Assembly: GCF_023022965.1 (NCBI RefSeq)
Contig: NZ_CP095462.1
Coordinates: 1,116,001 to 1,180,000 of the forward strand
Reading direction: 5' to 3'
From: Ectobacillus sp. JY-23
GTDB taxonomy: Bacteria; Bacillota; Bacilli; Bacillales; Bacillaceae_G
DNA length: 64,000 nucleotides
The translations under genes and the position numbers were made by a program. Under the pieces are notes generated by a model. The model saw nothing but the letters and a program-made list of their open reading frames with translations, was not told the DNA's origin and made no database searches. Below, in pieces: positions 1-8,534 of this stretch (position 1 is its first letter; each line of letters starts with the position of its first letter).

Positions 1-432
1 TGGAATGTCGGATACACAAAGCGCTAAGGAAGAACCAAACATAGCTGCAATTTCAGAAGAACAATCTTGATCTACGCTCATTACAATGCTTACTACTTGT
101 ACTTCATTTCGGAAGCCATCTGCGAATAAAGGACGAATTGGTCGATCAATCAAGCGACTCGCCAAAATTGCTTTTTCACTTGGTCGTCCTTCACGTTTAA
201 TAAAGCCTCCTGGAATTTTTCCGACTGCATATAAACGCTCTTCATAATTTACTGTTAACGGAAAAAAACCTACATTTTTTGCTTCTTTAGAGGCTGTAGC
301 AGTAGAAAGTACAGCTGTATCTCCATATCGAATCAACACAGCACCACTTGCTTGTTTTGCTAGTTGTCCTGTTTCAACGACTAACTGTCGTCCTGCCCAA
401 TCTATAGAGAAGACTTGCTTTTCTTGAGTCAT
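1..432 (-). CDS. pnp: Polyribonucleotide nucleotidyltransferase (PNPase), N-terminal part
   Basis: This is the first 144 codons of PNPase; the rest lies beyond the left edge. The enzyme degrades RNA 3' to 5' with phosphate, giving nucleoside diphosphates, and takes part in mRNA turnover. The translation begins [16 protein letters not shown] and contains the RNase PH fold signature [12 protein letters not shown] near residues 76-87, followed by [12 protein letters not shown], both typical of the first RNase PH domain. The ATG at 432 follows an AGAGGGG ribosome binding site. rpsO lies upstream in the same direction, as in Bacillus, separated by an rpsO terminator and about 220 bp. Identity is very secure; only the truncation by the window edge limits it. 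Confidence 0.95.
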   Translation of the reverse strand, partial: MTQEKQVFSIDWAGRQLVVETGQLAKQASGAVLIRYGDTAVLSTATASKEAKNVGFFPLTVNYEERLYAVGKIPGGFIKREGRPSEKAILASRLIDRPIRPLFADGFRNEVQVVSIVMSVDQDCSSEIAAMFGSSLALCVSDIP

Positions 433-651
433 TTAAGTACCCCTCTCATTCCTAAATATAAAAATTCTATGTAAATGGTATCATGCAAAGCAGCATACAT
501 ATGACTATTCGTTTTGTATAAAGCCTTCCCTGCTTATAATCCGAAAAACCGATACACTATTTATGAAAAATACATACTAAATGTCATTCTTTATGTAGTA
601 TCTCCGAAACTGCAAGAACCTATAATAAATGAGTATATATTTTTACCTAAC
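433..651. other. Intergenic region between rpsO and pnp
   Basis: About 220 AT-rich bases separate the rpsO terminator from pnp. I see no open reading frame and no promoter with good matches in both hexamers. The region presumably holds the pnp leader and promoter. Confidence 0.5.
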
Positions 652-679
652 AAAAAAGCGGGAATCATCCCGCTTTTTT
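652..679 (-). terminator. Rho-independent terminator of rpsO
   Basis: A GC-rich stem (AAAAAAGCGGGA, loop, TCCCGCTTTTTT) begins 2 bp past the rpsO stop. It ends in a run of six T on the minus strand; the A-run on the other arm makes it potentially bidirectional. Confidence 0.9.
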
Positions 680-681
680 GA

Positions 682-951
682 CTATCGACGTAAGCCAAGC
701 TTGTTAATTAATTCACGGTAACGCGTAATGTCCTTGTTACGAAGATAAGTAAGTAAGTTACGACGCTTACCAACCATTTTCAAAAGACCGCGGCGTGAAT
801 GGTGATCTTTCTTGTGAGTACGCAAGTGATCATTCAAAGTGTTAATTTGCTCAGTTAGGACAGCGATTTGAACCTCTGGAGAACCAGTGTCCGTATCATG
901 TGTTTTGTATTGAGCAATGATTTCGTTTTTACGCTCTTGTGTTAAAGCCAT
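682..951 (-). CDS. rpsO: 30S ribosomal protein S15
   Basis: S15 binds 16S rRNA at a three-way junction and nucleates platform assembly of the small subunit. The 89-residue product begins [15 protein letters not shown] and carries the family hallmarks [11 protein letters not shown] (about residues 23-33) and [19 protein letters not shown] (about 46-66). An upstream in-frame GTG at 960 would add three residues. I chose the ATG at 951 because AGGAGGTG lies 5 bases before it and S15 proteins start MALT. The gene has its own leader and terminator, and the leader may be a target for S15 autoregulation. Length and motifs are normal. Confidence 0.98.
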   Translation of the reverse strand: MALTQERKNEIIAQYKTHDTDTGSPEVQIAVLTEQINTLNDHLRTHKKDHHSRRGLLKMVGKRRNLLTYLRNKDITRYRELINKLGLRR

Positions 952-1037
952 CCTGTTCACCTCCTAATATCAATCCCCAATTTCCTAGCATGCGTTGGTG
1001 AATCGACATGCCAAGTAAATGGTTCAATTAAAGTACG
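952..1037 (-). ncRNA. Candidate S15 autoregulatory leader of rpsO
   Basis: About 85 transcribed bases precede rpsO. They include a GCATG/CATGC stem enclosing TCGATTCACCAACG and end in a strong AGGAGGTG site. rpsO leaders that bind S15 are known in Bacillus and Geobacillus. Position and a hairpin next to the ribosome binding site fit, but I cannot verify the consensus fold from sequence alone. Confidence 0.4.
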
Positions 1038-1043
1038 TAAATT

Positions 1044-1072
1044 AGAATACTACAGTTTCTTATAAAAAGCAA
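1044..1072 (-). promoter_or_regulatory. Putative sigma-A promoter of rpsO
   Basis: On the minus strand TTGCTT and TATTCT are separated by exactly 17 bases. The -35 overlaps the 3' end of ribF. Both hexamers are moderate matches, so this is a plausible, unproven start for rpsO. Confidence 0.4.
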
Positions 1073-2016
1073 GTCTGACCTTGCCCATCATAAAAATATT
1101 GTTGCGCCTGCTCTTTATCACGCTGAATTTGCGCTACTAGTTCTGTGACTCCATTAAACTTTTGTTCCGCTCGAATACGGCGATGCCATTCAATTACAAC
1201 TGATTCACCGTAAATTTCGGCTGCAAAATCAAAAATGTGCACTTCAACAGACAACTTGCGCTGATCGTTAAAAGTTGGTTTATACCCTATATTGCATACG
1301 CCGTTATACCATGTATCATGTATCCACAATTTTACCGCATATACACCAGTAGCTGGTAAAATATAATCATTGACCTCTACGTTAGCAGTGGGAAAACCAA
1401 TTTGTCTCCCTCGCTTATCGCCGTGCACAACAGTCCCGGCTACCGTATATCTTCTCCCAAGTACAGGTTCTATTTCTTCCATACATCCTTCTCGAATCAT
1501 ACTTCTTAACAATGTAGAGCTGATCTTCTGTTCCTGTAGGGCTACCTTTTCCACAACTGTTTGTGTAAATTCGCCTCTCGAATGAAACGGCATGGTTTCC
1601 ATCGTACCTTTCCCTAATCGGCCGTACGTAAAGTCAAAGCCTGCTACCGCGTGCTTAACATGTAAACCAATAATATAGTCATCCACAAATTGCTGCGGCA
1701 AGAGTGCTGCAAATTCCTTACTAAACTCCACCACATATAAAATATCAATGTCCATAGCTGCTAAGAGACGGGCTTTTTCTTGCAATGGCGTAATATATTC
1801 CACATGCGATGTAGCCTTTCCAAGAACCACTGACGGATGCGGATGAAAGGTCATTACCGCACTTTTCAGTTTCTTCTCTTTTGCTATGTTCTTTGCAGTG
1901 CGAATAACCTTTTGATGGCCCAGATGAACACCATCAAAATATCCCAAAGCCATAACAACCGGCTCCGCTTCATCTCTATTTACTTGATGAGGATGCGTTA
2001 AATGAATGAGTTTCAC
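1060..2016 (-). CDS. ribF: Bifunctional riboflavin kinase / FAD synthetase
   Basis: RibF (RibC in B. subtilis) phosphorylates riboflavin to FMN and adenylylates FMN to FAD. The 318-residue product has an N-terminal nucleotidyltransferase domain with GYFDGVHLGHQKVI (near residues 25-38) and the later SSTLLRSMIREG motif. The C-terminal flavokinase domain has GDKRGRQIGFPTANV (around 200-214) and GVYAV. I chose the GTG at 2016 (MKLIHLTHPHQ), 8 bases after AAGGTGGA; an upstream GTG at 2028 lies inside that binding site. No FMN riboswitch is seen upstream. It sits between truB and rpsO as in other Bacillus. Confidence 0.95.
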   Translation of the reverse strand: MKLIHLTHPHQVNRDEAEPVVMALGYFDGVHLGHQKVIRTAKNIAKEKKLKSAVMTFHPHPSVVLGKATSHVEYITPLQEKARLLAAMDIDILYVVEFSKEFAALLPQQFVDDYIIGLHVKHAVAGFDFTYGRLGKGTMETMPFHSRGEFTQTVVEKVALQEQKISSTLLRSMIREGCMEEIEPVLGRRYTVAGTVVHGDKRGRQIGFPTANVEVNDYILPATGVYAVKLWIHDTWYNGVCNIGYKPTFNDQRKLSVEVHIFDFAAEIYGESVVIEWHRRIRAEQKFNGVTELVAQIQRDKEQAQQYFYDGQGQTCFL

Positions 2017-2406
2017 GCTCAAGTCCACCTTCTTACAACTAACTTTTATTATAAAATACGTATAAGCCTTACTAACGTAACTACAACGACAAAATGAACG
2101 CGCAAGAACTACTAACCTTGCTAGATGTTTACTCCTCGCAGGTTCTCATTGCAACTGCATATCAATCGTTCTTCTTTGTCATCTCAAGAATGTTATCTTT
2201 TCTACTTATAGCTATATAAGTTTACATAGTTTTTTCGACAGATAAACGGAAAGAAAATCACAGCGCTAGAACGCCTCGCTATGCGTATATGTTCTTAACT
2301 TGATACGCGTATCTCTTAGGTCCTGACCGCACCATACATTGCCCGTTCTTCTTTCCCACCCAAAAAGAATGTCGGTTTTTCTAGTTGTACTTATATACTT
2401 GTTTTA
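2017..2406. other. 390-bp gene-free gap between truB and ribF
   Basis: This gap sits inside what is normally a compact gene string. Neither strand shows a convincing reading frame, and I recognise no repeat family. A TATAAT at 2048-2053 (minus strand) about 30 bases before ribF may be the ribF -10, but no good -35 lies 17 bases upstream. A 12-bp perfect palindrome GATACGCGTATC is at 2302-2313. No riboswitch or strong terminator is evident. Confidence 0.5.
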
Positions 2407-3330
2407 TTATAGCTTTAATTCTTGATTATTCACAAGAACTTTTGTCGGCTTTAATACTCTCGCTTTAGTGGGATGGGGTTCGTAAATGGCTAAGCATTGA
2501 TCATTTTGATTAAAAATCATAATGTACTTGTCTGTAGAAAAGCTTGGTTCCGGCAAAAAACCGCCATTTTTCACCTGTTCTGCTGTTTCTTCATCTACAA
2601 CCCATTTTGAAAAGGTAGCTAATGCCTCATCGATAGATTGTAACAGGTCTTGCGCCTTACCTTGTTTTACATACTCTTCTACTTGCTCCAATGTTATACA
2701 CTGCGCTAACGTAAACTTGCCAGATGCAGTACGGACGAGGTCAGACATATGCGCTGGATAACCCAGTTTTTCGCCTATCATAACCGCAAGTGTGCGTACA
2801 TACGTGCCTTTGCTGCAAGTAACCCGAAAACGAAAAGAAAGAGACGTTCCCTCAAACACGTCACGGTCATCCAATAAATCAAAAGAATGAATAGCAATGG
2901 TGCGTACCGGGCGCTCTACTTCAATACCTTGTCTTGCGTATTCATATAATTTTTTCCCATTTACCTTTACCGCTGAAAACATTGGAGGCCTTTGTTCAAT
3001 TGTTCCTGTCATCTCCTGCAATACCGCCTGGATTTCTGCGCGTGTAATGACACGATCCACATTCCTTTGCTCTACTATTTCTCCAGATGAATCCTCAGTT
3101 GTAGTCGACCAACCAAGTGTTACTTCACCCTCGTATGTTTTCACTTCGCTCGTTAAAAACTGCGCAATTTTTGTTGCTCTTCCAATACAAATTGGTAGCA
3201 CACCTGTCACATCCGGATCAAGTGTACCTGTATGACCAATGCGCTTTTCCTTTAGCAGTTTTCGCAGTTTAAAGACACAATCGTGAGATGTCATTCCTTT
3301 TGGTTTGTTTAAAAGTAATACACCTTCCAT
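2407..3330 (-). CDS. truB: tRNA pseudouridine-55 synthase
   Basis: TruB isomerises U55 in the T-loop of tRNAs and acts as a tRNA chaperone. The 307-residue product opens MEGVLLLNKPKGMTSHD and has the catalytic-aspartate motif HTGTLDPDVTGVLPI near residues 33-47. It then has KTYEGEVTLGW and, around 160-185, the RVTCSKGTYVRTLA motif; the C-terminal part is PUA-like. The ATG follows AGGTGAAGG. It lies downstream of rbfA with a terminator-like hairpin between the two. Length and motifs are normal. Confidence 0.97.
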   Translation of the reverse strand: MEGVLLLNKPKGMTSHDCVFKLRKLLKEKRIGHTGTLDPDVTGVLPICIGRATKIAQFLTSEVKTYEGEVTLGWSTTTEDSSGEIVEQRNVDRVITRAEIQAVLQEMTGTIEQRPPMFSAVKVNGKKLYEYARQGIEVERPVRTIAIHSFDLLDDRDVFEGTSLSFRFRVTCSKGTYVRTLAVMIGEKLGYPAHMSDLVRTASGKFTLAQCITLEQVEEYVKQGKAQDLLQSIDEALATFSKWVVDEETAEQVKNGGFLPEPSFSTDKYIMIFNQNDQCLAIYEPHPTKARVLKPTKVLVNNQELKL

Positions 3331-3353
3331 ACCTTCACCTCATGTTCATGATA

Positions 3354-3382
3354 GAAAAAATGGATAGACAATGTCTATCCAT
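3354..3382 (-). terminator. Terminator-like hairpin between rbfA and truB
   Basis: A perfect 11-bp stem (ATGGATAGACA / TGTCTATCCAT) with a 1-nt centre begins at the rbfA stop codon and is followed on the minus strand by six T. It is AT-rich but has a terminator's shape. Inside an operon it may reduce truB expression or protect the upstream mRNA 3' end. Confidence 0.6.
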
Positions 3383-3738
3383 CATTCCTCGTGCTTTTCA
3401 TCTTTGTTAATTTCATGCAATAACGTTTCAATTCTATGACCGTAATCAATGGACTCATCAAATTCAAACGTAATTTCAGGGGTTTTTCGCAAGCGAATTC
3501 GCTGTCCTATTTCTGATCGAATAAAGCCCTTGGCTTTTGCTAAACCCTTTAATGTATTTTGTCTTTGTTCATCATCACCAAGTACGGAAATATATACTTT
3601 GGCAAGTTGCAGGTCTCCGCTTACTTGCACATCTGTTACTGTTACAAATCCGACACGGGGATCCTTAATCTTACGACTAATAATCTCACCGAGCTCTTTT
3701 TTCATTTGCTCACCCACACGATTTGCACGCAACTTCAT
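3382..3738 (-). CDS. rbfA: 30S ribosome-binding factor A
   Basis: RbfA is a KH-like protein that binds the nascent 30S subunit near the 5' end of 16S rRNA and assists late maturation and cold adaptation. The 118-residue product begins [31 protein letters not shown] with the family motif [12 protein letters not shown], then [20 protein letters not shown], and ends in an acidic tail. Its neighbours infB, ylxP and truB are the classical nusA-infB cluster. ylxP ends 13 bp upstream, so translation is likely coupled through the operon. Confidence 0.97.
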   Translation of the reverse strand: MKLRANRVGEQMKKELGEIISRKIKDPRVGFVTVTDVQVSGDLQLAKVYISVLGDDEQRQNTLKGLAKAKGFIRSEIGQRIRLRKTPEITFEFDESIDYGHRIETLLHEINKDEKHEE

Positions 3739-3751
3739 ACAATCACCTCAT

Positions 3752-4030
3752 TCAGTACCATTCCCACATCGTTACTGTACGCTCTATTTCCGGAAACGAA
3801 TCAATAAGCGTGAGCGCTCGTTGTACCTCGCGCTCACACACAATCCGTTCTTCTGCCACCGCAACGATGGTTATTTCAGTTCTTTGCCACTCATCTTGAT
3901 AATTTGTTTCAGCAACAGAGACATTGTACCGCTGCCGAAGCCGCGTTATAATACGTTGCAATACAGCACGCTTATCTTTTAAAGAAGCGGCATCATAAAT
4001 CATGCATTCACAGATGAGTGCACCAATCAC
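3752..4030 (-). CDS. ylxP: DUF503 family protein YlxP
   Basis: This is a 92-residue member of the YlxP/DUF503 family, conserved between infB and rbfA in Firmicutes and of poorly defined function, possibly linked to ribosome or RNA metabolism. The protein opens [21 protein letters not shown], where the [17 protein letters not shown] stretch is the family signature, and has a ferredoxin-like alternation of strands and helices. The start is a GTG that overlaps the infB stop by 4 bp, which implies translational coupling. I see no catalytic residues. The family call is secure; the molecular role is not. Confidence 0.9.
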   Translation of the reverse strand: MIGALICECMIYDAASLKDKRAVLQRIITRLRQRYNVSVAETNYQDEWQRTEITIVAVAEERIVCEREVQRALTLIDSFPEIERTVTMWEWY

Positions 4031-6123
4031 TTGCGCTCTATTTCCTGCATGATATATGCTTCAATAATGTCGCCTTCTTTAATATCGTTAAATTTCTCAA
4101 CTGTTATACCACACTCATAGTTTTGTGCTACTTCTTTTACGTCGTCTTTAAAACGCTTCAATGTATCCAACTTACCTTCAAACACCACAATGCCATCACG
4201 AATTACACGAACACTGCTATCGCGCGTAATTTTACCATCAATAACGTAAGAACCAGCAATTGTACCGACTTTAGAAACCTTAAATACTTGTCGTACTTCC
4301 GCTTGACCAATGACTTTTTCCTCAAACTCAGGATCCAGCATACCTTTCATTGCGGATTCAATTTCTTCAATTACGTTATAAATAATGCGGTGTAGTCGGA
4401 CATCAACATTTTCTGCTTCTGCTGTACGTTTCGCATTTACGTCAGGACGAACATTAAAGCCGATTACAATTGCGTTGGAAGCAGAAGCTAAGATAATATC
4501 AGATTCTGTAATAGCGCCAGCGCCTGTATGAATAATTTTCACTTTAACGCCTTCCACTTCAATTTTCTGTAAAGAAGCAGCCAATGCTTCTACAGAACCT
4601 TGTACGTCAGCTTTTACAATCAAGTTGATTTCTTTCACATCACCTTGTTGAATTTGTTGGAATAAATCCTCGAGGCTAAGCTTCGCTTTATCACCACGTT
4701 GTTCAATAATCATACGTTGCGCTCTCGTTTCACCAACTTGACGCGCGCGTTTTTCATCAGCAAAGATCATAAAGCGATCCCCTGCTTGCGGTACATCATT
4801 CAAACCTGTAATCTCAACTGGCGTAGAAGGACCTGCTTCTTTTACACGTCGACCTTGATCATTTACCATAGCACGCACACGACCAAAGGCTGTTCCTACA
4901 ACGATTGGATCTCCAATTCGCATTGTTCCGTTTTGTACAAGAAGGGTTGCAATCGGTCCTTTTCCTTTATCAAGCTGTGCTTCAATTACCGTACCTAATG
5001 CAAGGCGGTTTTCATTTGCTTTATACTCTTCCACTTCACTCACAAGGAGAATCATTTCAAGCAATTGGTCAATCCCCTCACCTGTTAATGCAGAGATTGG
5101 TACAAAAATCGTATCTCCACCCCAAGCTTCCGAAACTAGACCATACTCTGTTAACTCCTGCATCACACGGTCAGGATTTGCCGTCGGCTTATCCATTTTA
5201 TTCACAGCCACAATAATTGGTACTTCAGCTGCTTTTGCATGATTAATTGCTTCTACTGTTTGCGGCATTACACCATCATCCGCTGCCACAACTAAAATTG
5301 TAATATCTGTAACCTGTGCACCACGTGCGCGCATTGTTGTAAACGCTGCGTGACCTGGTGTATCTAGGAAAGTAATTTTTTTGTCGTTTACTTCAACTTG
5401 ATACGCGCCAATGTGCTGTGTGATTCCACCCGCTTCCCCCGCAGTTACCTTAGAATTTCGAATGGAATCCAAAAGCGTTGTTTTACCATGGTCAACGTGA
5501 CCCATAATTGTTACAACTGGAGGACGCTCAGTTAAATGTTCCTCTGCATCGCCTTCATCAATAAATGTTTCAAAATCTGTTTCATCCATAACAACTTCTT
5601 CTTCAACCTCTACACCATACTCCGCGGCAATGAGTTCAATTGTATCTTTATCAAGGCTTTGGTTAATAGTAGCCATAATACCAAGCAAGAACAATTTTTT
5701 AATAATCTCAGAAGGCTCTTTGCCAAGTTGTTTTGCTAATTCGCTTACTGTAAGGGAGCCTGAAAAGACAACCTTATCAGTTGTTTCATTTGCAGGACGC
5801 GCACTCTTTTTTGCCGCAGCAAAGCGATCTTGACGCGTATCCGTTTTCTTACCTTGATCTTTTTTCTTTTTCTTATTGCTGCTTTTTTTGCTATTGCGAC
5901 CAGCGTTTTCTTTTTCTTTGTTTGCTTCTTCATCAAATTCTTCTACGATAGAACGCTTCGCTGTACCTGCATTATAATCATTGTTTAACTTTTCAACTAC
6001 TTCGTCATCTAACATTGTCATATGATTGGAAACCTCTATGTTCATTTCTTTTAGTTTTGTAATAATATCTTTACTGGATACATTTTGTTGTTTTGCGTAT
6101 TCATGTACTCGAATTTTACTCAT
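4027..6123 (-). CDS. infB: Translation initiation factor IF-2
   Basis: IF-2 is the GTPase that brings fMet-tRNA to the 30S subunit and promotes subunit joining. The 698-residue product has an N-terminal IF2_N segment ([19 protein letters not shown]), a lysine-rich linker around residues 80-115, a second IF2_N copy, and a G domain. The G domain carries [12 protein letters not shown] (G1), DTPGHAAF (G3) and NKMDK (G4). The later beta-barrel and C-terminal domains bind initiator tRNA. An upstream in-frame start would add 34 residues, but GGGGGTGAAGG precedes the ATG at 6123 and family members begin MSKIRV. Short, as is usual in Bacillus. Confidence 0.97.
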   Translation of the reverse strand: MSKIRVHEYAKQQNVSSKDIITKLKEMNIEVSNHMTMLDDEVVEKLNNDYNAGTAKRSIVEEFDEEANKEKENAGRNSKKSSNKKKKKDQGKKTDTRQDRFAAAKKSARPANETTDKVVFSGSLTVSELAKQLGKEPSEIIKKLFLLGIMATINQSLDKDTIELIAAEYGVEVEEEVVMDETDFETFIDEGDAEEHLTERPPVVTIMGHVDHGKTTLLDSIRNSKVTAGEAGGITQHIGAYQVEVNDKKITFLDTPGHAAFTTMRARGAQVTDITILVVAADDGVMPQTVEAINHAKAAEVPIIVAVNKMDKPTANPDRVMQELTEYGLVSEAWGGDTIFVPISALTGEGIDQLLEMILLVSEVEEYKANENRLALGTVIEAQLDKGKGPIATLLVQNGTMRIGDPIVVGTAFGRVRAMVNDQGRRVKEAGPSTPVEITGLNDVPQAGDRFMIFADEKRARQVGETRAQRMIIEQRGDKAKLSLEDLFQQIQQGDVKEINLIVKADVQGSVEALAASLQKIEVEGVKVKIIHTGAGAITESDIILASASNAIVIGFNVRPDVNAKRTAEAENVDVRLHRIIYNVIEEIESAMKGMLDPEFEEKVIGQAEVRQVFKVSKVGTIAGSYVIDGKITRDSSVRVIRDGIVVFEGKLDTLKRFKDDVKEVAQNYECGITVEKFNDIKEGDIIEAYIMQEIERK

Positions 6124-6127
6124 ACCT

Positions 6128-6439
6128 TCACCCCCGATAAATTGTATCGAGCATGCTTTGCAGCTTCTTTGCAAAGCCTTCATCCAGTACAGCCACAACC
6201 ACCCGTTCATCTCTCCCGATTGCATGCCCTAATTGTTGTCGGGTTTCGACTGTTCTGAGCGGGATTTTATAGTAGTTCGCTTTATCCTTGATGCGTTTTG
6301 CCGTATTGTTTGATGCATCTTCAGCCAGCAAAACTAGCTTTGCTCTGCCGCCTCTAATCTCCTTTAATACAAGCTCTTCGCCCGATATAATCTTTCGCGC
6401 GCGATTTGCCAATCCCAAAAACGTACTCCAATTACTCAT
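6128..6439 (-). CDS. ylxQ: L7Ae-family RNA-binding protein YlxQ
   Basis: This 103-residue protein belongs to the L7Ae/L30e superfamily of kink-turn RNA binders. In B. subtilis YlxQ is a non-essential paralogue of YbxF. The sequence [29 protein letters not shown] has the GLANRARK and GEE motifs of the family, followed by the [14 protein letters not shown] strand-loop seen in L7Ae proteins. It overlaps rnpM by 4 bp and is followed at once by infB, so it is co-translated in the nusA-infB operon. A precise function is unknown. Confidence 0.9.
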   Translation of the reverse strand: MSNWSTFLGLANRARKIISGEELVLKEIRGGRAKLVLLAEDASNNTAKRIKDKANYYKIPLRTVETRQQLGHAIGRDERVVVAVLDEGFAKKLQSMLDTIYRG

Positions 6440-6702
6440 GGCTGCTCCACAAGCGCAAGCAATTCCTCATACAAAGAACCATCAATTTTTGCTTTCAACT
6501 GATGCTCTAGGATGTTTTTTTTCTGCGCCAGTAAGATTGCTTCTTTATCACGAGATAAATAAGCACCTCTTCCGGATTTTTTCCCCGTTAAATCTATAGA
6601 CACTTCGCCCTCTTTTGAGCGAACAATGCGGACTAACTCACGTTTTGGCTTCATTTCTTGTGTGGCTACACATTTTCTTAAGGGAACTTTACGATTGTTC
6701 AC
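6436..6702 (-). CDS. rnpM: RNase P modulator RnpM (YlxR)
   Basis: RnpM (YlxR, DUF448) is an 88-residue nucleic-acid-binding protein reported to bind RNase P RNA and modulate its activity. The conserved [20 protein letters not shown] region, with RKC-V, and the GRGAYLSRD motif (about residues 43-51) identify it. It starts with GTG; the GGAGTGAT binding site lies in the last codons of nusA, only 6 bp upstream. Overlap with ylxQ downstream supports operon translation. The published role rests on B. subtilis work and is assumed to carry over. Confidence 0.92.
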   Translation of the reverse strand: MNNRKVPLRKCVATQEMKPKRELVRIVRSKEGEVSIDLTGKKSGRGAYLSRDKEAILLAQKKNILEHQLKAKIDGSLYEELLALVEQP

Positions 6703-6708
6703 TTCGTA

Positions 6709-7797
6709 TCACTCCTCAAACGCATCTACTTCAAATTGGTATGATTCCTCTAAGATGCCAGCCTTTTTTGCGTCAGACTCGCTTTTAATGTCAATTTTCC
6801 AACCTGTCAGCTTAGCTGCCAAACGTGCATTCTGTCCTCTTTTTCCAATTGCCAAAGATAATTGATGATCCGGCACAATAACTGTTGTCGCTTTATCATC
6901 TTCATTTACCAATACCTTTACCACTTGTGAAGGACTAAGTGCGTTCGCCACATATTCTACTGGGTCGTTAGACCAACGAACGATATCAATCTTTTCACCT
7001 TTTAGTTCGTTGACAATGCTTTGGACACGCTGTCCTTTTGGCCCAACACAAGAACCGACTGGATCCACATCCGGATTCTCTGAGTACACGGAAATTTTGG
7101 AGCGGTCTCCAGCTTCACGTGCCACAGAGCGAATTTCTACTGTTCCATCATAAATTTCAGGAACCTCTAGCTCAAACAAGCGTTTTAATAAACCAGGATG
7201 TGTGCGAGATACGAAAATTTGTGGACCTTTTGTTGTTTTTTCTACTTTTGTTAAGAATACACGAATGCGATCATGCGGTTTATACTGTTCGTTTGGCATC
7301 TGCTCACCAATTGGCAACAATGCTTCCACTTTTCCAAGGCTTACATAAATAAAGCGCGCATCTTGACGCTGTACAATACCGACCATAATATCTTCTTCAC
7401 GGTCAATAAATTCGGAATAAATGACACCACGTTCAGCTTCACGCACACGTTGTGTTACAACTTGTTTAGCTGTCTGTGCAGCAATACGTCCAAAGTCCTT
7501 TGGTGTTACTTCAAGCTCAACAACATCGCCCTCTTGATAATTTGGGTGAATCAAACGTGCTTCTTCTTCTGAAATTTCAAGGCGCGGGTCAAATACGCTT
7601 TCAACTACATCTTTTCTTGCAAAAACTTTAATAGACCCAACTTCTGGATTGAAACTTACACGCACATTTTGTGCTTGGTTGAAGTTGCGTTTGTATGCAG
7701 AAATCAACGCTGCCTCAATTGCTTCAATAATAATATCCTTGCTGATGCCCTTTTCTTTTTCTAATACGAGCAAAGCATCCAACAGTTCAGTGCTCAT
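6709..7797 (-). CDS. nusA: Transcription termination/antitermination factor NusA
   Basis: NusA binds RNA polymerase and nascent RNA, promotes pausing and intrinsic termination, and takes part in rRNA antitermination. The 362-residue product has the N-terminal polymerase-binding domain ([19 protein letters not shown]), an S1 domain near residues 130-205, and two KH domains with [14 protein letters not shown] and [17 protein letters not shown]. It ends soon after KH2, as Gram-positive NusA does, without the C-terminal repeats of E. coli. It follows rimP by 15 bp. Confidence 0.97.
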   Translation of the reverse strand: MSTELLDALLVLEKEKGISKDIIIEAIEAALISAYKRNFNQAQNVRVSFNPEVGSIKVFARKDVVESVFDPRLEISEEEARLIHPNYQEGDVVELEVTPKDFGRIAAQTAKQVVTQRVREAERGVIYSEFIDREEDIMVGIVQRQDARFIYVSLGKVEALLPIGEQMPNEQYKPHDRIRVFLTKVEKTTKGPQIFVSRTHPGLLKRLFELEVPEIYDGTVEIRSVAREAGDRSKISVYSENPDVDPVGSCVGPKGQRVQSIVNELKGEKIDIVRWSNDPVEYVANALSPSQVVKVLVNEDDKATTVIVPDHQLSLAIGKRGQNARLAAKLTGWKIDIKSESDAKKAGILEESYQFEVDAFEE

Positions 7798-7812
7798 TAA
7801 GATCCCCCTCTT

Positions 7813-8280
7813 TTAAAACGTAACTGCAAGTCTAGCGCTTGCAACCTTTTCCATTGGAATTTGAATTTCTTTTTTTCTTGTTTTTATAATCATGGCTAAT
7901 GTAACGGTTGTACCGTCATAAGAAAGTAGTTTTCCTTCAAACTGCTTTTCTCCGTCAATTGGCGCATATGTCTTGATAGCTATTTGTTTCCCTATCGCCT
8001 TTTGAAAATCCTGCTCTTTTTTCAGCGGGCGTTCAGCTCCCGGTGAAGAAACATCAAGGAAATATAAATCCGGAATTGGATCTGCGGCATCGAGCGCCTC
8101 GCTTAAGCGTTCGCTGACAGTGGCACATTCCTCTATGTCCACACCTGCTTCTGAGTCAATGAACACGCGCAAAAACCAGTCTTTTCCTTCTTTGACGTAT
8201 TCTACATCTACAAGTTCTAAGTTTAATTCCGCAATAATCGGTTTTGCCAGCTCTTCCACGATTTCTGTAACTTTGCTCAT
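7813..8280 (-). CDS. rimP: Ribosome maturation factor RimP
   Basis: RimP binds free 30S subunits and is needed for their late maturation. The 155-residue product [19 protein letters not shown] shows the N-terminal alpha/beta domain with [22 protein letters not shown], then the family motif [13 protein letters not shown] near residues 74-86 and a C-terminal SH3-like domain ([13 protein letters not shown]). It heads the rimP-nusA-rnpM-ylxQ-infB operon. About 250 bp upstream of it hold two hairpins and a candidate promoter. Confidence 0.96.
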   Translation of the reverse strand: MSKVTEIVEELAKPIIAELNLELVDVEYVKEGKDWFLRVFIDSEAGVDIEECATVSERLSEALDAADPIPDLYFLDVSSPGAERPLKKEQDFQKAIGKQIAIKTYAPIDGEKQFEGKLLSYDGTTVTLAMIIKTRKKEIQIPMEKVASARLAVTF

Positions 8281-8310
8281 GAGCTGCCTCCTTCCTAACT
8301 GTACGATAAC

Positions 8311-8334
8311 AAAAGCCCCTGCATGAAAGCAGGG
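8311..8334 (-). terminator. Hairpin in the rimP leader (attenuator or terminator)
   Basis: A CCCTGC/GCAGGG stem with loop TTTCAT is followed on the minus strand by GGCTTTTG, about 30 bases before the rimP start and downstream of the candidate promoter. It could attenuate the nusA operon. The U-tract is short. Confidence 0.4.
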
Positions 8335-8367
8335 TGATTTGCCTTAGTATTACCAAAATCAGCAACA

Positions 8368-8395
8368 CTTATAGTAAATTATGTATAGCAAGCAA
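8368..8395 (-). promoter_or_regulatory. Candidate promoter of the rimP-nusA-infB operon
   Basis: Minus-strand TTGCTT and TATAAG are spaced 16 bases apart about 90 bp before rimP. The match is partial. Position between polC and rimP, where Bacillus has a promoter for this operon, is the main support. Confidence 0.35.
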
Positions 8396-8432
8396 CAGCT
8401 TCCTTATACGAAAAATCAGGCGATAATAACAC

Positions 8433-8458
8433 GAAAGAGCGGGTTTCCCCACTCTTTC
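8433..8458. terminator. Stable hairpin downstream of polC
   Basis: GAAAGAG..GGG pairs with CCC..CTCTTTC about 75 bp past the polC stop. No strong T-run follows on either strand, so it is a weak terminator or an mRNA 3'-end stabiliser. Confidence 0.5.
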
Positions 8459-8534
8459 CGTAATAATATGCACGTCCTGAATTACCCGTTTATTACTATA
8501 GCATACTTGGCTATATTTTGCAAAGCGTTTTGAT

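Noticed and set aside
1060-2100. FMN riboswitch upstream of ribF
   Set aside because: The bases before ribF lack the conserved RFN blocks; ribF in Bacillus is usually not riboswitch-controlled.
2302-2313. GATACGCGTATC palindrome as an operator
   Set aside because: No promoter overlaps it and no regulator family is recognised; a 12-bp palindrome alone is weak evidence.
3449-3982. 177-codon plus-strand frame antisense to rbfA and ylxP
   Set aside because: It overlaps two well-supported genes, has no start signal or family similarity and arises from their codon pattern.
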